Below are positions 7,174-16,400 of a DNA stretch of 64,000 bases, piece after piece. The stretch lies in NCBI GenBank assembly GCA_009783265.1, contig WRHM01000001.1, positions 496,001 to 560,000 on the forward strand, read 5' to 3'. How positions within the stretch are numbered: position 1 is the stretch's first letter; every line of letters starts with the position of its first letter. The notes under the pieces were generated by a model that saw only the letters and a list, made by a program, of their open reading frames with translations, had not been told where the DNA came from and did not search any database. A program made the translations under genes and the position numbers. Source of the DNA: Oscillospiraceae bacterium. Its GTDB lineage: Bacteria > Bacillota > Clostridia > Oscillospirales > WRJC01.

Positions 7174-8424
7174 ATGAAAACAACGCCCGTAAAAGGAACA
7201 AATGATTATTTACCCGCCGAAGCGGCGTTAAGAGAATATATGCAGAGTTCTATTTTAGCAATTTATTTAAACAACGGGTTTGAAAGGATTTTGACCCCGG
7301 CTCTTGAAGATATAGAAAACTTAAATAAAAGCGACGGCGGCGATAATTTAAATTTGTTATTTAAAATATTGAAACGCGGCGATAAATTAGAAAGCGCGCT
7401 GAACGAAAAAAATTATGAAAATCTTGCTGATCTTGGATTGAGATATGATTTGACAGTGCCTTTAAGCAGATATTTTGCGAACAACAGGTATAAATTATTC
7501 ATGCCGTTTAAGTGCATACAGATAGATAAAGCATACAGGGCTGAACGTCCGCAAAGAGGGCGCGACAGGGAATTTATGCAATGCGATATTGATATATTAG
7601 GCTCGGAATCTATAAATTGCGAGATAGAAATAATTCATGTTACAGCCAAAGCTTTGTTAAATTTAGGCCTGAAGAATTTTAAAGTAAAAATAAATGACCG
7701 CAGGTTATTAAAAGACACGCTGCTTGATATGGGGTTTGAAGAAAATGATATAGCAAGCGTATGCGTCAGTTTTGACAAACTTGATAAAATCGGAGCATCA
7801 GGAATAAAAGAAGAATTGACAGGCAAAGATTTTTGTCCGGAAAGTATAAATAAATTAATGGCTTTATTGAGCGAACTGCCCGTAACTCTTGAATCTGTAA
7901 AAAATATACTGGGTGAAAAAGAAAGCATAAATAATCTTGAAAAAATAATCGCCGAAGTAAAAAAATTGTCGGAATTATCAGAAAATTCGTATGAAATCGA
8001 GTTTGATATATCGTTGGTCAGAGGGCAGGGATATTATACCGGGACTGTATTTGAAATAGAAAGCGTAGATTTCAGAAGGTCGATAGCCGGAGGGGGACGT
8101 TATGATAATTTGATAGGCAAGTTTTTAAACGAAAAAATACCGGCTGTCGGATTTTCAATCGGATTTGAGAGCATATTTATTTTATTAAGTGAAAACAATT
8201 TCGAGATTCCGGATAAAAAGAAAAAGATAGCGGTATTATACGGCGGTAATATTTTTGAAGCCGATAAAACGGCGGAAAGATTCAGAACTGAATACGACGT
8301 CGCGTTATATGAATCCCCGAAAAAAATGGGCAAATATATAGACGCTTTGGAAAAAGCGGGATATTACGGCGTATTTATATGCGGCAAATCAGAGAATATA
8401 GAGGTATTTTCCGGGGATAATTAA
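7174..8424 (+). CDS. hisS: Histidine--tRNA ligase (HisS), possibly HisZ-like
   Basis: A class II synthetase of 416 residues. Motif 1 region KTTPVKGTNDYLPAEA, GLRYDLTVPLSRYF, motif 2 KAYRAERPQRGRDREFMQCD, the histidine-binding segment LVRGQGYYTGTVFE and motif 3 AGGGRYDNL with GFSIGFE are all present. The C-terminal anticodon-binding part is short (about 75 residues), which also occurs in the HisZ regulator of histidine synthesis. The intact motif 2 and the neighbouring aspS, a common Firmicutes pair, favour HisS. SD AGGAG precedes the ATG. Confidence 0.82.
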   Translation: MKTTPVKGTNDYLPAEAALREYMQSSILAIYLNNGFERILTPALEDIENLNKSDGGDNLNLLFKILKRGDKLESALNEKNYENLADLGLRYDLTVPLSRYFANNRYKLFMPFKCIQIDKAYRAERPQRGRDREFMQCDIDILGSESINCEIEIIHVTAKALLNLGLKNFKVKINDRRLLKDTLLDMGFEENDIASVCVSFDKLDKIGASGIKEELTGKDFCPESINKLMALLSELPVTLESVKNILGEKESINNLEKIIAEVKKLSELSENSYEIEFDISLVRGQGYYTGTVFEIESVDFRRSIAGGGRYDNLIGKFLNEKIPAVGFSIGFESIFILLSENNFEIPDKKKKIAVLYGGNIFEADKTAERFRTEYDVALYESPKKMGKYIDALEKAGYYGVFICGKSENIEVFSGDN

Positions 8425-8469
8425 TAATTAAAATTGAATATATATAAATTTTTGAAAGGAAATAATAAC

Positions 8470-8661
8470 ATGAAATCAAATAGTTTATTAAAAATATTGA
8501 TTATAATAATAGCGATTTTATTAATCCCTACGGCGTTGTCTTTGATTTTTGGCATAGTAAAGGGGATTATTGCCGTAATATTCAGTGTTATCGGGTCTTT
8601 TTTCAGTTTATTTTTAATCATCGCGATTATTTATATAGTTTATAAAGCAATAAAAAATTAA
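8470..8661 (+). CDS. Small membrane protein, unknown
   Basis: A 63-residue protein composed almost entirely of two hydrophobic helices (LLKILIIIIAILLIPTALSL and a second from IIAVIFSVIGSFF on), with a short KAIKN tail. The ATG at 8470 is preceded by AAAGGAA. It sits between hisS and aspS and is probably co-transcribed with them. No function can be assigned. Confidence 0.6.
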   Translation: MKSNSLLKILIIIIAILLIPTALSLIFGIVKGIIAVIFSVIGSFFSLFLIIAIIYIVYKAIKN

Positions 8662-8701
8662 TTTAGTTAAAAATTTAAAGGAGTTAATAAAAAATTAATT
8701 T

Positions 8702-10009
8702 ATGAAAAGAAGTTATATATCAGAAGTAAAAACCGGAGAACGCAATAAAATACAGGGTTTTATAGAAAATATCAGAAATAAAAGCAAGATGGCTTTTCTT
8801 GTCGTGAAAGATATTACCGGAAAAATGCAAATCGTGGTGGAGAAAGAGAAATACTCACCAGAAATTCTCGAGAAAATAGACGCGCTCACGATACAGTCGG
8901 TGATTACCGTCGAGGGCGAAGTAGTTGCAAATGATTATGTCAAGCTCAACGGCATGGAGATGATTCCGGATATTTTAGAGATTGATTCTGTAGCCGAGGC
9001 TTTGCCTATTCAGGTTGACAGCAAAGCCGACAACGAAAGCGATATAAACTTAAAAATGGATTACCGGTGGGTTGATTTGCGGACTGATGAAAATACGCTT
9101 ATATTCAAGATACAGTCATATATGGTCAAAATCATGCGCGATTTTCTCACAGACAAGGATTTTCTCGAGATACATTCGCCGAAATTGATCGGCTCGGCAA
9201 GCGAAAGCGGCTCGAGCGTTTTTGAGGTGGACTATTACGACAGGAAAGCGTATCTCGCGCAAAGCCCGCAGTTTTATAAGCAAATGGCAATGGCGGCGGG
9301 ATTTGACAAGGTTTTTGAAGTAGGGCCTGTATTCCGGGCTGAGAAATCATATACAAGCAGACACGCGACAGAATATACGAGTTTTGACCTTGAAATGAGT
9401 TATATAGACTCGTTTCACGACGTGATGACTTTCGAAGAAGAATTACTGATAGATATGTTAGAGAAAATAAGCGCGAAATACGGCGAAGAAATAAAAGAAA
9501 AATTCGGCCTTGAAGTAATAATACCCAAAACTCCGTTCCCGGTAATAACAGTAAAAGATTTATATTCGGAACTTGAAACGCGTTACGGCTATATCGTGCC
9601 TGAAGGAGAAAAGGGCGATTTGACAAGAGAGGCCGAAGAGCTCAGCTATAAATTATCTCAGGATAAATATAACAGCGAATTTTTATTTGTCACGGATTTC
9701 GATTCGGAAAAACGCGCGTTTTATCACATGAGGGAAAACGGCGTGCCGCAGGGATACGATTTACTTTGGCGCGGCGTTGAGATAACGTCGGGAGCTCAGA
9801 GGGAACACCGGTACGACGAATTGAAAAAAGTAACGGAAGAAATGGGTCTTGGCGAGGACGTCAAATTTTATCTTGAATTTTTCAAGTACGGCTGCCCTGC
9901 TCACGGCGGGTTTGCCATAGGCGTTGACAGGCTCACGATGTTATTGCTTGGCCTGCACATAAAAGACGCCATGTTTATATTCAGGGGACCGAACAGGCTT
10001 AACCCGTGA
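8702..10009 (+). CDS. aspS: Aspartate--tRNA ligase, archaeal type
   Basis: At 435 residues this is the short form without the GAD insertion of ordinary bacterial AspS. The N-terminal OB fold (residues 15-95) is followed by the class II core: motif 1 region FLEIHSPKL, the flipping-loop segment GSASESGSSVFEVDYYDRK, motif 2 VFRAEKSYTSRHATEYTSFD, and motif 3 GGFAIGVDRLTMLLLG. Archaeal-type enzymes are often non-discriminating and then feed a GatCAB route; whether that holds here needs the rest of the genome. It ends the hisS cluster and is followed by repeats. Confidence 0.92.
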   Translation: MKRSYISEVKTGERNKIQGFIENIRNKSKMAFLVVKDITGKMQIVVEKEKYSPEILEKIDALTIQSVITVEGEVVANDYVKLNGMEMIPDILEIDSVAEALPIQVDSKADNESDINLKMDYRWVDLRTDENTLIFKIQSYMVKIMRDFLTDKDFLEIHSPKLIGSASESGSSVFEVDYYDRKAYLAQSPQFYKQMAMAAGFDKVFEVGPVFRAEKSYTSRHATEYTSFDLEMSYIDSFHDVMTFEEELLIDMLEKISAKYGEEIKEKFGLEVIIPKTPFPVITVKDLYSELETRYGYIVPEGEKGDLTREAEELSYKLSQDKYNSEFLFVTDFDSEKRAFYHMRENGVPQGYDLLWRGVEITSGAQREHRYDELKKVTEEMGLGEDVKFYLEFFKYGCPAHGGFAIGVDRLTMLLLGLHIKDAMFIFRGPNRLNP

Positions 10010-10037
10010 TGTTTTAATCAGCGTGAAAATTTTCGCT

Positions 10038-10194
10038 AAAGCCCTCTTTGATTTAAAGATTTAAAGAAGGTGGCACTCGTAGGGCGCGACGCCCTCGGCG
10101 CGCCGCAGAGAGTGACGGGTGTTTTTGAGATTTGATTTTGCTTGTTAAAAAACACCCGCCCGTTGCGATCGGCACCCGCTTTACAAAAGAGGGC
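10038..10194. repeat. Type A repeat carrying a nested type B element
   Basis: The outer arms are AAAGCCCTCTTTG and TTACAAAAGAGGGC, with GGTGGCACTC and GAGTGACGGGTG around the break. Between them sits a complete type B hairpin (10079-10107). Confidence 0.85.
10079..10107. repeat. Type B element nested in a type A repeat
   Basis: GTAGGGCGCGACGCCCTCGG followed by CGCGCCGC lies within the internal palindrome ACTC...GAGTGACGG of the type A copy. Confidence 0.88.
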
Positions 10195-10224
10195 AGAACG
10201 AAAGAACATGAGAGATAATGTTAT

Positions 10225-10785
10225 ATGGATAAAGGGCAGATTTTAAAATTATTGCACGAATTGGGCGACGAACTGGCGGAAGAACAGAGTTACGCCACTA
10301 TAAACGTATGCGGCGGGGCGGCTATGGCTATCGCATATAATAATTTAAAATCGTCCGATGATATTGACAGTATTCTGACTGATTTTGACAGCAGGGATAA
10401 ATTTAACGAATGCGTGAAACGTGTTGCCGGCCGTCACAATTTACCTGATAACTGGATTAACGAGGACGTGAAGATATTCGTAAATTCAATGAAGGAAATG
10501 TGTTTTAAAGATTTCGGCAAGTTCGGGACTTTATCTATACGCATAATTTCAGAAGAGCAGTTGCTCGCCATGAAGTTATTCGCGGCGCGTGAAAATAAAG
10601 ACTTGGACGACGCGGTTATTCTGGTGAAATCGTTGAATATTGAATCAAAAGAAGAATTAAATAATATTTTATATAAATATTTTTCGGACAAATCGGTTAG
10701 TTTTATGGGAATGAAACTAAGACGGGCAAATTATGCCGAAGTTTTTCAGTATATGGTCATAAATAAATTAAAAGGCGGTTTATAA
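10225..10785 (+). CDS. DUF6036-like nucleotidyltransferase
   Basis: A 186-residue protein with the nucleotidyltransferase pattern VCGGAAMAIAYNNLKSSDDI followed by D (residues 28-48), as in AbiEii/MNT-type enzymes and DUF6036 proteins, then a helical C-terminal half (LLAMKLFAARENKDLDDAVI) typical of that family. Members act in toxin-antitoxin and phage-defence modules, but this one has no proven activity. The next gene begins directly after its stop codon, so the two form a unit. Confidence 0.7.
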   Translation: MDKGQILKLLHELGDELAEEQSYATINVCGGAAMAIAYNNLKSSDDIDSILTDFDSRDKFNECVKRVAGRHNLPDNWINEDVKIFVNSMKEMCFKDFGKFGTLSIRIISEEQLLAMKLFAARENKDLDDAVILVKSLNIESKEELNNILYKYFSDKSVSFMGMKLRRANYAEVFQYMVINKLKGGL

Positions 10786-11160
10786 ATGCTGATTGATTAT
10801 ATTTATCTCAGGAGCGACGACAATAAACGGGTTTTTATCAGCAATATTTTACATGATATAAAATACGTTAAAAATACGGATATTTCACGTTTATATAATA
10901 ATTTTGACTTATCTTTTATAAATGATTTAAGCGGTTTAAATTATATAGAATTCCGTGAATTATGTATTCTTGCGACTTATGTTGAGCAGGCTTTTTATAA
11001 TCGCGGAATAAAGCCGCCAGATTGGGTGAGCGATAAACGCCTGACGCTTGAACAGCCTTATTTTATCGGGGCTAAAACGCCTGACTTGATATTTCACGCG
11101 CCTCAGGCTTGTCTAAATCATAACGTATTTATGCTGAGAAATAATTTTGAAGTATATTAA
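10786..11160 (+). CDS. Partner of the nucleotidyltransferase, unknown function
   Basis: A 124-residue protein starting immediately after the preceding stop codon, with AAAGGCGG as ribosome binding site. Its C-terminal part GIKPPDWVSDKRLTLEQPYF plus the following LIFHAPQACLNHNVF resembles small proteins encoded next to DUF6036 nucleotidyltransferases. It may be the second component of a toxin-antitoxin pair; that is inferred from context only. Confidence 0.55.
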   Translation: MLIDYIYLRSDDNKRVFISNILHDIKYVKNTDISRLYNNFDLSFINDLSGLNYIEFRELCILATYVEQAFYNRGIKPPDWVSDKRLTLEQPYFIGAKTPDLIFHAPQACLNHNVFMLRNNFEVY

Positions 11161-11183
11161 AACACAGGGAGTATAAAATCAAA

Positions 11184-12185
11184 ATGGCTGAAATATTGGA
11201 AATATCTACGTGTTCGCTCTCGTCCGGCTCGTCCGGGAACTGTATATTCGCAGCGTGCGGGGAAACTTATGTTTTATTTGACGCGGGACGCTCGGCAAAA
11301 GCTATGACGCAGCTTTTATCTCAGATCAGCGTGAAAATTCAGGATATAAACGCGATTTTTATCACGCATGAGCATATAGATCACGTCAACGGCCTGAAAG
11401 TTTTGATAAACAGATATAAAATCCCGGTATATATGGTCTGGGAATCGTTTGATAATTTAAGCGGCGATTATAAATCGGCTCTCGGCGAAGTCATAAATTT
11501 TATATCCCCCAAAGATAAAATAATAATCGGCGACATGCAAATCGAATGCTACCCGACGCCCCACGACAGCGCGGCGAGCGTCGGATATATAATCGGGCAT
11601 AAACACAACAGCGATAAATTAAAAAAAGCCGTCGGTATCGCCACTGATATAGGCTATATGACAAAAGAAATAACCGAGGCGATGTGCGGCTGCAGGATTA
11701 TATACATAGAGTCAAATCACGATCTGGAAATGCTTAAAAATTCAAGTTATCCGGCACAGGTAAAACAACGCATAAAATCAAAGCGCGGGCATTTGTCTAA
11801 TACAGAATGCGCCGAAATTCTGCCGTATTTTATAAAAAACGGGGCGCGAAAAATAATATTATATCATTTGAGCGGCGAAAATAACACAAAAGAACTCGCC
11901 GTAAAAGAATCAAAAAAAAGCATATTAGACGCAAAATTAAAAGTCGGGACGGTATATCTCGGGGTTGCCCCAAGGTCGTCGCCGTCAAAAATGGTGAGCG
12001 TTAAAATCAGTTTAGAGATTAATCAAAATGAAAATCCTGAAAACCCCGGAAAAAAGATTTTAAACCCGTTAAACCCTAATTTCGAAAAAAAAGTTTTGCT
12101 CAATCCCAAAGCAAAACGAATTAATATAAACCCTAATCCGGAGATTCCCGAAATTGACGCTGATAATATCGCGGAGGTTTTGTAG
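11184..12185 (+). CDS. walJ: MBL-fold metallohydrolase, WalJ/YycJ-like
   Basis: A 333-residue metallo-beta-lactamase fold protein: SGSSGNCIF near the start, zinc motif THEHIDH, further ligands in PTPHDSAAS, GIATDIGYM and the ESNHD segment. WalJ-type enzymes are thought to be exonucleases linked to cell-wall and replication control. Typical members have about 260 residues; here about 65 Asn/Pro/Lys-rich residues are added at the C-terminus (NPENPGKK, NPKAKRININPNPEIPE). The stop codon TAG is the TAG of a type B element (12182-12209). It is followed by rlmH, a frequent neighbour. Confidence 0.82.
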   Translation: MAEILEISTCSLSSGSSGNCIFAACGETYVLFDAGRSAKAMTQLLSQISVKIQDINAIFITHEHIDHVNGLKVLINRYKIPVYMVWESFDNLSGDYKSALGEVINFISPKDKIIIGDMQIECYPTPHDSAASVGYIIGHKHNSDKLKKAVGIATDIGYMTKEITEAMCGCRIIYIESNHDLEMLKNSSYPAQVKQRIKSKRGHLSNTECAEILPYFIKNGARKIILYHLSGENNTKELAVKESKKSILDAKLKVGTVYLGVAPRSSPSKMVSVKISLEINQNENPENPGKKILNPLNPNFEKKVLLNPKAKRININPNPEIPEIDADNIAEVL

Positions 12186-12209
12186 GGGACGGCGTCCCCT
12201 ACGTCCCGC
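12182..12209. repeat. Type B element providing the stop codon of walJ
   Basis: GTAGGGGACGGCGTCCCCTA followed by CGTCCCGC. The TAG of GTAGGG is the gene's stop codon. Confidence 0.85.
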
Positions 12210-12223
12210 AGAAATAATTAATT

Positions 12224-12712
12224 ATGAGAAAGATAAATATAATATACGCAGGCGGAATGAAAGCGCAGGAAAAATATTATCAGGAAACTATAAGCGAATA
12301 TATAAAACGGCTGAGCAGGGATTTTAAAATTATAAATACAGAAATAAAAGAAGAACCTCTCCCAGATAAGCCAAATGAATCAGATATAAATCTTTGCCTG
12401 AAAAAAGAAGGCGCGAAAATTCTTGAGAAAATAAGCCGCGATTCTTATAAAATCGCTTTATGTATCGAGGGTAAAAAAATATCGTCGGAAGAATTCGCGT
12501 CGCTTTTATATAGTGAAAAAGCGGTAAACTCGCAGTCTGTCGATTTTATAATCGGCAGTTCGCACGGGTTATCGGGAGAAGTCAAAAAATCAATGGACTA
12601 TCTCTTATCTTTATCAGATATGACTTTTTCGCACAGGCTCGCGAGGGTTATTCTTATGGAGCAGATTTACCGGGCTTACGCTATAGAAACCGGGAAAAAG
12701 TATCATAAATAA
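12224..12712 (+). CDS. rlmH: 23S rRNA (pseudouridine1915-N3)-methyltransferase
   Basis: RlmH methylates pseudouridine 1915 in helix 69 of 23S rRNA on assembled ribosomes. At 162 residues the protein has the SPOUT C-terminus with a knot: ALCIEGKKISSEEFA, FIIGSSHGLSGEVKKS (usual form GGSxGL, here GSSHGL), and the closing LARVILMEQIYRAYAI ending KYHK. No SD of strength is seen before the ATG; the gap holds a type B repeat. Confidence 0.92.
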   Translation: MRKINIIYAGGMKAQEKYYQETISEYIKRLSRDFKIINTEIKEEPLPDKPNESDINLCLKKEGAKILEKISRDSYKIALCIEGKKISSEEFASLLYSEKAVNSQSVDFIIGSSHGLSGEVKKSMDYLLSLSDMTFSHRLARVILMEQIYRAYAIETGKKYHK

Positions 12713-12742
12713 TAAATAAAACAAAATAAAAGAGGAGATTTT

Positions 12743-13093
12743 ATGTTAAGAAAGCGTATTCCGGTTTCGGAAAAAAATCAAATATCAATACCTATTGATT
12801 TTTTTAAAGCCGTCGGAGTTGAAAATGAAGTGGACTGTTATGTTCAAGATAATGCTATAATTATCCGCCCGATACAAAATAACGGAAGTGAGTTTGCCGA
12901 AGAAATACTTTCGGATTTAATTTCACAGGGATTTTCAGGAGATGAATTACTTCAAAAATTCAAAGATATCCGCCGAAAGATCCGTCCCGCTATTGAAAGC
13001 CTGCTTGAGGAAGCCTCTGCTGCCGCGAGCGGGAGAGCGCCGTATTTCACATATAAAGATGTTTTTGGTACGGAGGACGCGGATAAAAAATGA
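12743..13093 (+). CDS. AbrB/SpoVT-type antitoxin
   Basis: A 116-residue protein with an N-terminal swapped-hairpin AbrB domain (RKRIPVSEKNQISIPIDFFK, then DCYVQDNAIIIRPI) and a helical C-terminal tail (EEILSDLISQGFSGDELLQK) that would wrap the toxin. Start at ATG with GAGGAG upstream. Its stop overlaps the start of the toxin gene (ATGA). Confidence 0.82.
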   Translation: MLRKRIPVSEKNQISIPIDFFKAVGVENEVDCYVQDNAIIIRPIQNNGSEFAEEILSDLISQGFSGDELLQKFKDIRRKIRPAIESLLEEASAAASGRAPYFTYKDVFGTEDADKK

Positions 13094-13389
13094 ATGATCC
13101 TATAATTTTGCCGGGCGCGGCCCGGTTTTTAAAAAAGCTGAAAGAAAAAGCCCTCAAAACTAAATTTCAGGGAGTATTGGATCTGATATGTAAAAACCCA
13201 TATATAGGCGAAGCAAAAACCGGAGATTTGTCGGGTATATTTTGTTATGATATTTTTCACGCTAATATAAATTATGAACTCGCTTATACTTTGATTGAAC
13301 AAAACGGTGAAACTATAGTAGTTATTTTAGCGGGAACAAGAGAGAATTTTTATCAGGAATTAAAACGATATATAAAAAATCGAAACTAA
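13090..13389 (+). CDS. RelE/ParE-fold toxin
   Basis: A 99-residue protein of the RelE superfamily: AARFLKKLKEKALKTKFQ, ICKNPYIGEAKTGDLSGIF, YDIFHANINYELAYTL and the closing TRENFYQELKRYIK. These are mRNA interferases or gyrase poisons; the arrangement with an AbrB antitoxin overlapping by 4 bp supports a type II system. Next to mfd. Confidence 0.82.
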   Translation: MNDPIILPGAARFLKKLKEKALKTKFQGVLDLICKNPYIGEAKTGDLSGIFCYDIFHANINYELAYTLIEQNGETIVVILAGTRENFYQELKRYIKNRN

Positions 13390-13408
13390 ATAATAAAAAA
13401 AACCGGAG

Positions 13409-16400
13409 GTGGTTTGCACGGATTTAATATTCTCCGCAATCAGAAGCGACAAAGAATACAAAAATCTTATATACGAGTTAGGCAATTTAAAACTTGAAAA
13501 AGAGCGTTTCCCGATAGTCGCGCAGGGGTTATGCGACGGAAGCCTTGAGACTTTTATGGCGGCTGTGTGCCGTGATATAAAACAAAAAGCCCTGATTGTC
13601 GTAAGCGATGAAAAAACGGCGGTTAAACTTCAAAGTTCTATGGTTAATTTTTTTGAGAAAGTCTATGTATATCCGAAAAAAGATTTTATTTTTATGGGCA
13701 TGGAAAATATAAATAATCCGTTTGAGCATGAGAGGATGAAAATTCTCGCCAAAGTCTTAAACGGAGATTTTGACGTTGTGATAACTACGCTTGAAGCAAT
13801 GCTGCAATATACTATACCCGGCGAAAAACTTATAGAATACTCTGTAGATTTAAAGCTCGGCGGGACTATAAGAAATTTGGACGGATTCTTGAATAAACTT
13901 GTGCGGGCAGGATATAAAAGAGCCGATATAGTCGAAGAACCGGCAAAATTTTCAGTCAGGGGCGGTATAATAGATATTTTCTCTCCGTCCGAAGAATATC
14001 CTGTCAGATTAGAGCTTTTCGGCGACGAAATAGACGCGATGGGGATTTTTGACCCCCTGACCCAGCGCAGGATAGAAAATATAAAAGAATTTAGTGTAAT
14101 TCCCGCGACTGAAACGGTTTTTGACGAAAAATCAAGGCAGAACTGCATAGATATTTTAGAAAATCTCACAAAAAACAAAAAGACTGAGCAGAATGTCATA
14201 GACAGATTGTTTTTTGAACTGGATTCACTTAAAAATAACGAAGATATAAGCTCAAAAGACAGGTTTGCTTCATGTATTTATGAAACAAAAGAATGCCTGA
14301 TTGATTATTTTGACCCGGAAAATTTGATTTTATTTATAAACGAATCTGTTAAAATAAATGAAAAGCAAAAAGCCTCGGAACAAATCATGAACGAGACTGT
14401 GACAGATTTGATAGAGAAAGGCTATATCGACGGAAAAAACGCCGATTACTGCGTATTTCTTGAAGATTTTAATATATCAAGATTAAAATTCAAGACTGTG
14501 ATATGCGATAATTTTCTAAGCGGCGTGGACAATATAAAATTATCGGGGTTATATTCGTTTACAACGAGGCAGTCGCCGCATTTTTCAGAGGGGTTTAGTA
14601 TATTAAAAGAAGATTTGGACAGATATTCGTCGTCGGGATATAAAATAATTATATTTCTCGACTCTGACGCGGGTATAAAAAGTTTTTCGGATTATCTTAA
14701 TGACTTTGAGATAAAATATATTATAATCGATTCAAAAGATATAAATAATAAATATAATAATATAGAAAACCTCCCGGCTGGATTTGCCGCGATTATCAAA
14801 ACCCCGAGGGTAGGGCGCGACGACCCCGGCGCGCCGCAAAATTTATTTGACATGCAGGGGTTTGAGCTGCCCAAGCAAAAATTTGTTTTAATCACAGACA
14901 ACCGGTCTGATAAAATAAAAGAATCTTTAAAACGGCAGAGTTCGCGAAACGTTCAGGAATCCGGCGGACGTTACGCCAAAACAGCAAGACAAAAACTCAT
15001 GTCTTATACGGATTTATCTGTCGGGGATTACGTCGTTCATAATAATTACGGCATAGGCAGGTTTCTGGGGATAGAAAGATTAAGCGTATCGGGCGGCGTG
15101 CAAAAAGATTTTATAAAAATACAGTATCAGGGCACTGATATTTTATACGTGCCGTGCAATCAGTTGGATTTAGTGTCTAAATATATCGGCGCGGGGAGCG
15201 AAGATTCTATCGTAAGGCTGTCAAAAATGGGCGGCCCCGCATGGAATAAAGCAAAAACCAGAGCAAAATCAGCCGCGAGGGATATCGCAAAGCAGCTTAT
15301 AAAGCTTTATGCCGCAAGGCAGAGCAAAAAAGGCCACGCTTTTTATCCCGACACAGAATGGCAGAAAGATTTCGAGTCGCTTTTTGAATACGCCGAAACA
15401 GACGACCAGCTTATATGCGCCGGCCAGATAAAAGAAGACATGATGCGCTCTGTTCCTATGGACAGGTTATTGTGCGGCGATGTTGGTTTCGGCAAGACCG
15501 AAGTCGCGCTCAGAGCCGTTTTCAAGTGCGTGTCTGAATCAAAGCAGGCGGCGATTTTAGTCCCGACGACTATTCTCGCGTGGCAGCATTATCAGACTAT
15601 ATTATCAAGATTTCGCGAATTTCCGGTGAAAATTGATTTTCTCTCAAGATTCAAGTCAAAAAAAGAACAGGAAGAAATAATAAAAAAATTAAGGGCCGGA
15701 ACTATTGATATAGTCATCGGCACTCACAGGATAATACAAAAAGATATAAAATTTAAAGATTTGGGATTGCTTATAGTTGACGAAGAGCAGAGATTTGGCG
15801 TGGCGCACAAAGAAAAATTAAAGCAGTTAGCCGAAAATATCGACGTTTTGACTTTAACCGCAACGCCGATACCCAGAACTTTAAATATGGCTTTGTCCGG
15901 AATAAGAGACATGTCTGTAATAGAAGAAGCCCCCCATGACAGGATTCCGGTGCAGACTTATATATTCGAGTACGACGAGAATGTTATTGTCGAGGCAGTC
16001 AAAAACGAGATAAGGCGCGGGGGTCAGGTATTTTATCTTCACAACAGGGTCGAGACAATAGAGCAGACTGCGTTTAGATTGGCCGAAGCTTGCGGAGGGG
16101 ATATAAAAATCGGCATAGGCCACGGCCAGATGGACGAAGAGTCTTTATCGAGAGTATGGCGTAATATGCTCGACGGCGAAATAGATGTTTTGGTCTGCAC
16201 TACTATAATAGAATCCGGGATAGATATTCCCGACGCCAATACTCTGATAGTCGAGGACGCGGACAGGCTGGGATTAGCTCAGCTTCATCAGATCAGGGGC
16301 AGGGTAGGCAGGTCAAACAGGCGCGCTTATGCTTATTTTACTTATCCGAAGCACAAAGTCTTATCTGAAATTTCAGCGAAAAGGCTTACGGCGATACGCG

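Noticed and set aside
9147-9626. A 159-codon minus-strand frame inside aspS
   Set aside because: Shadow of the AspS catalytic core, Arg/Leu/Ser-rich without family similarity.
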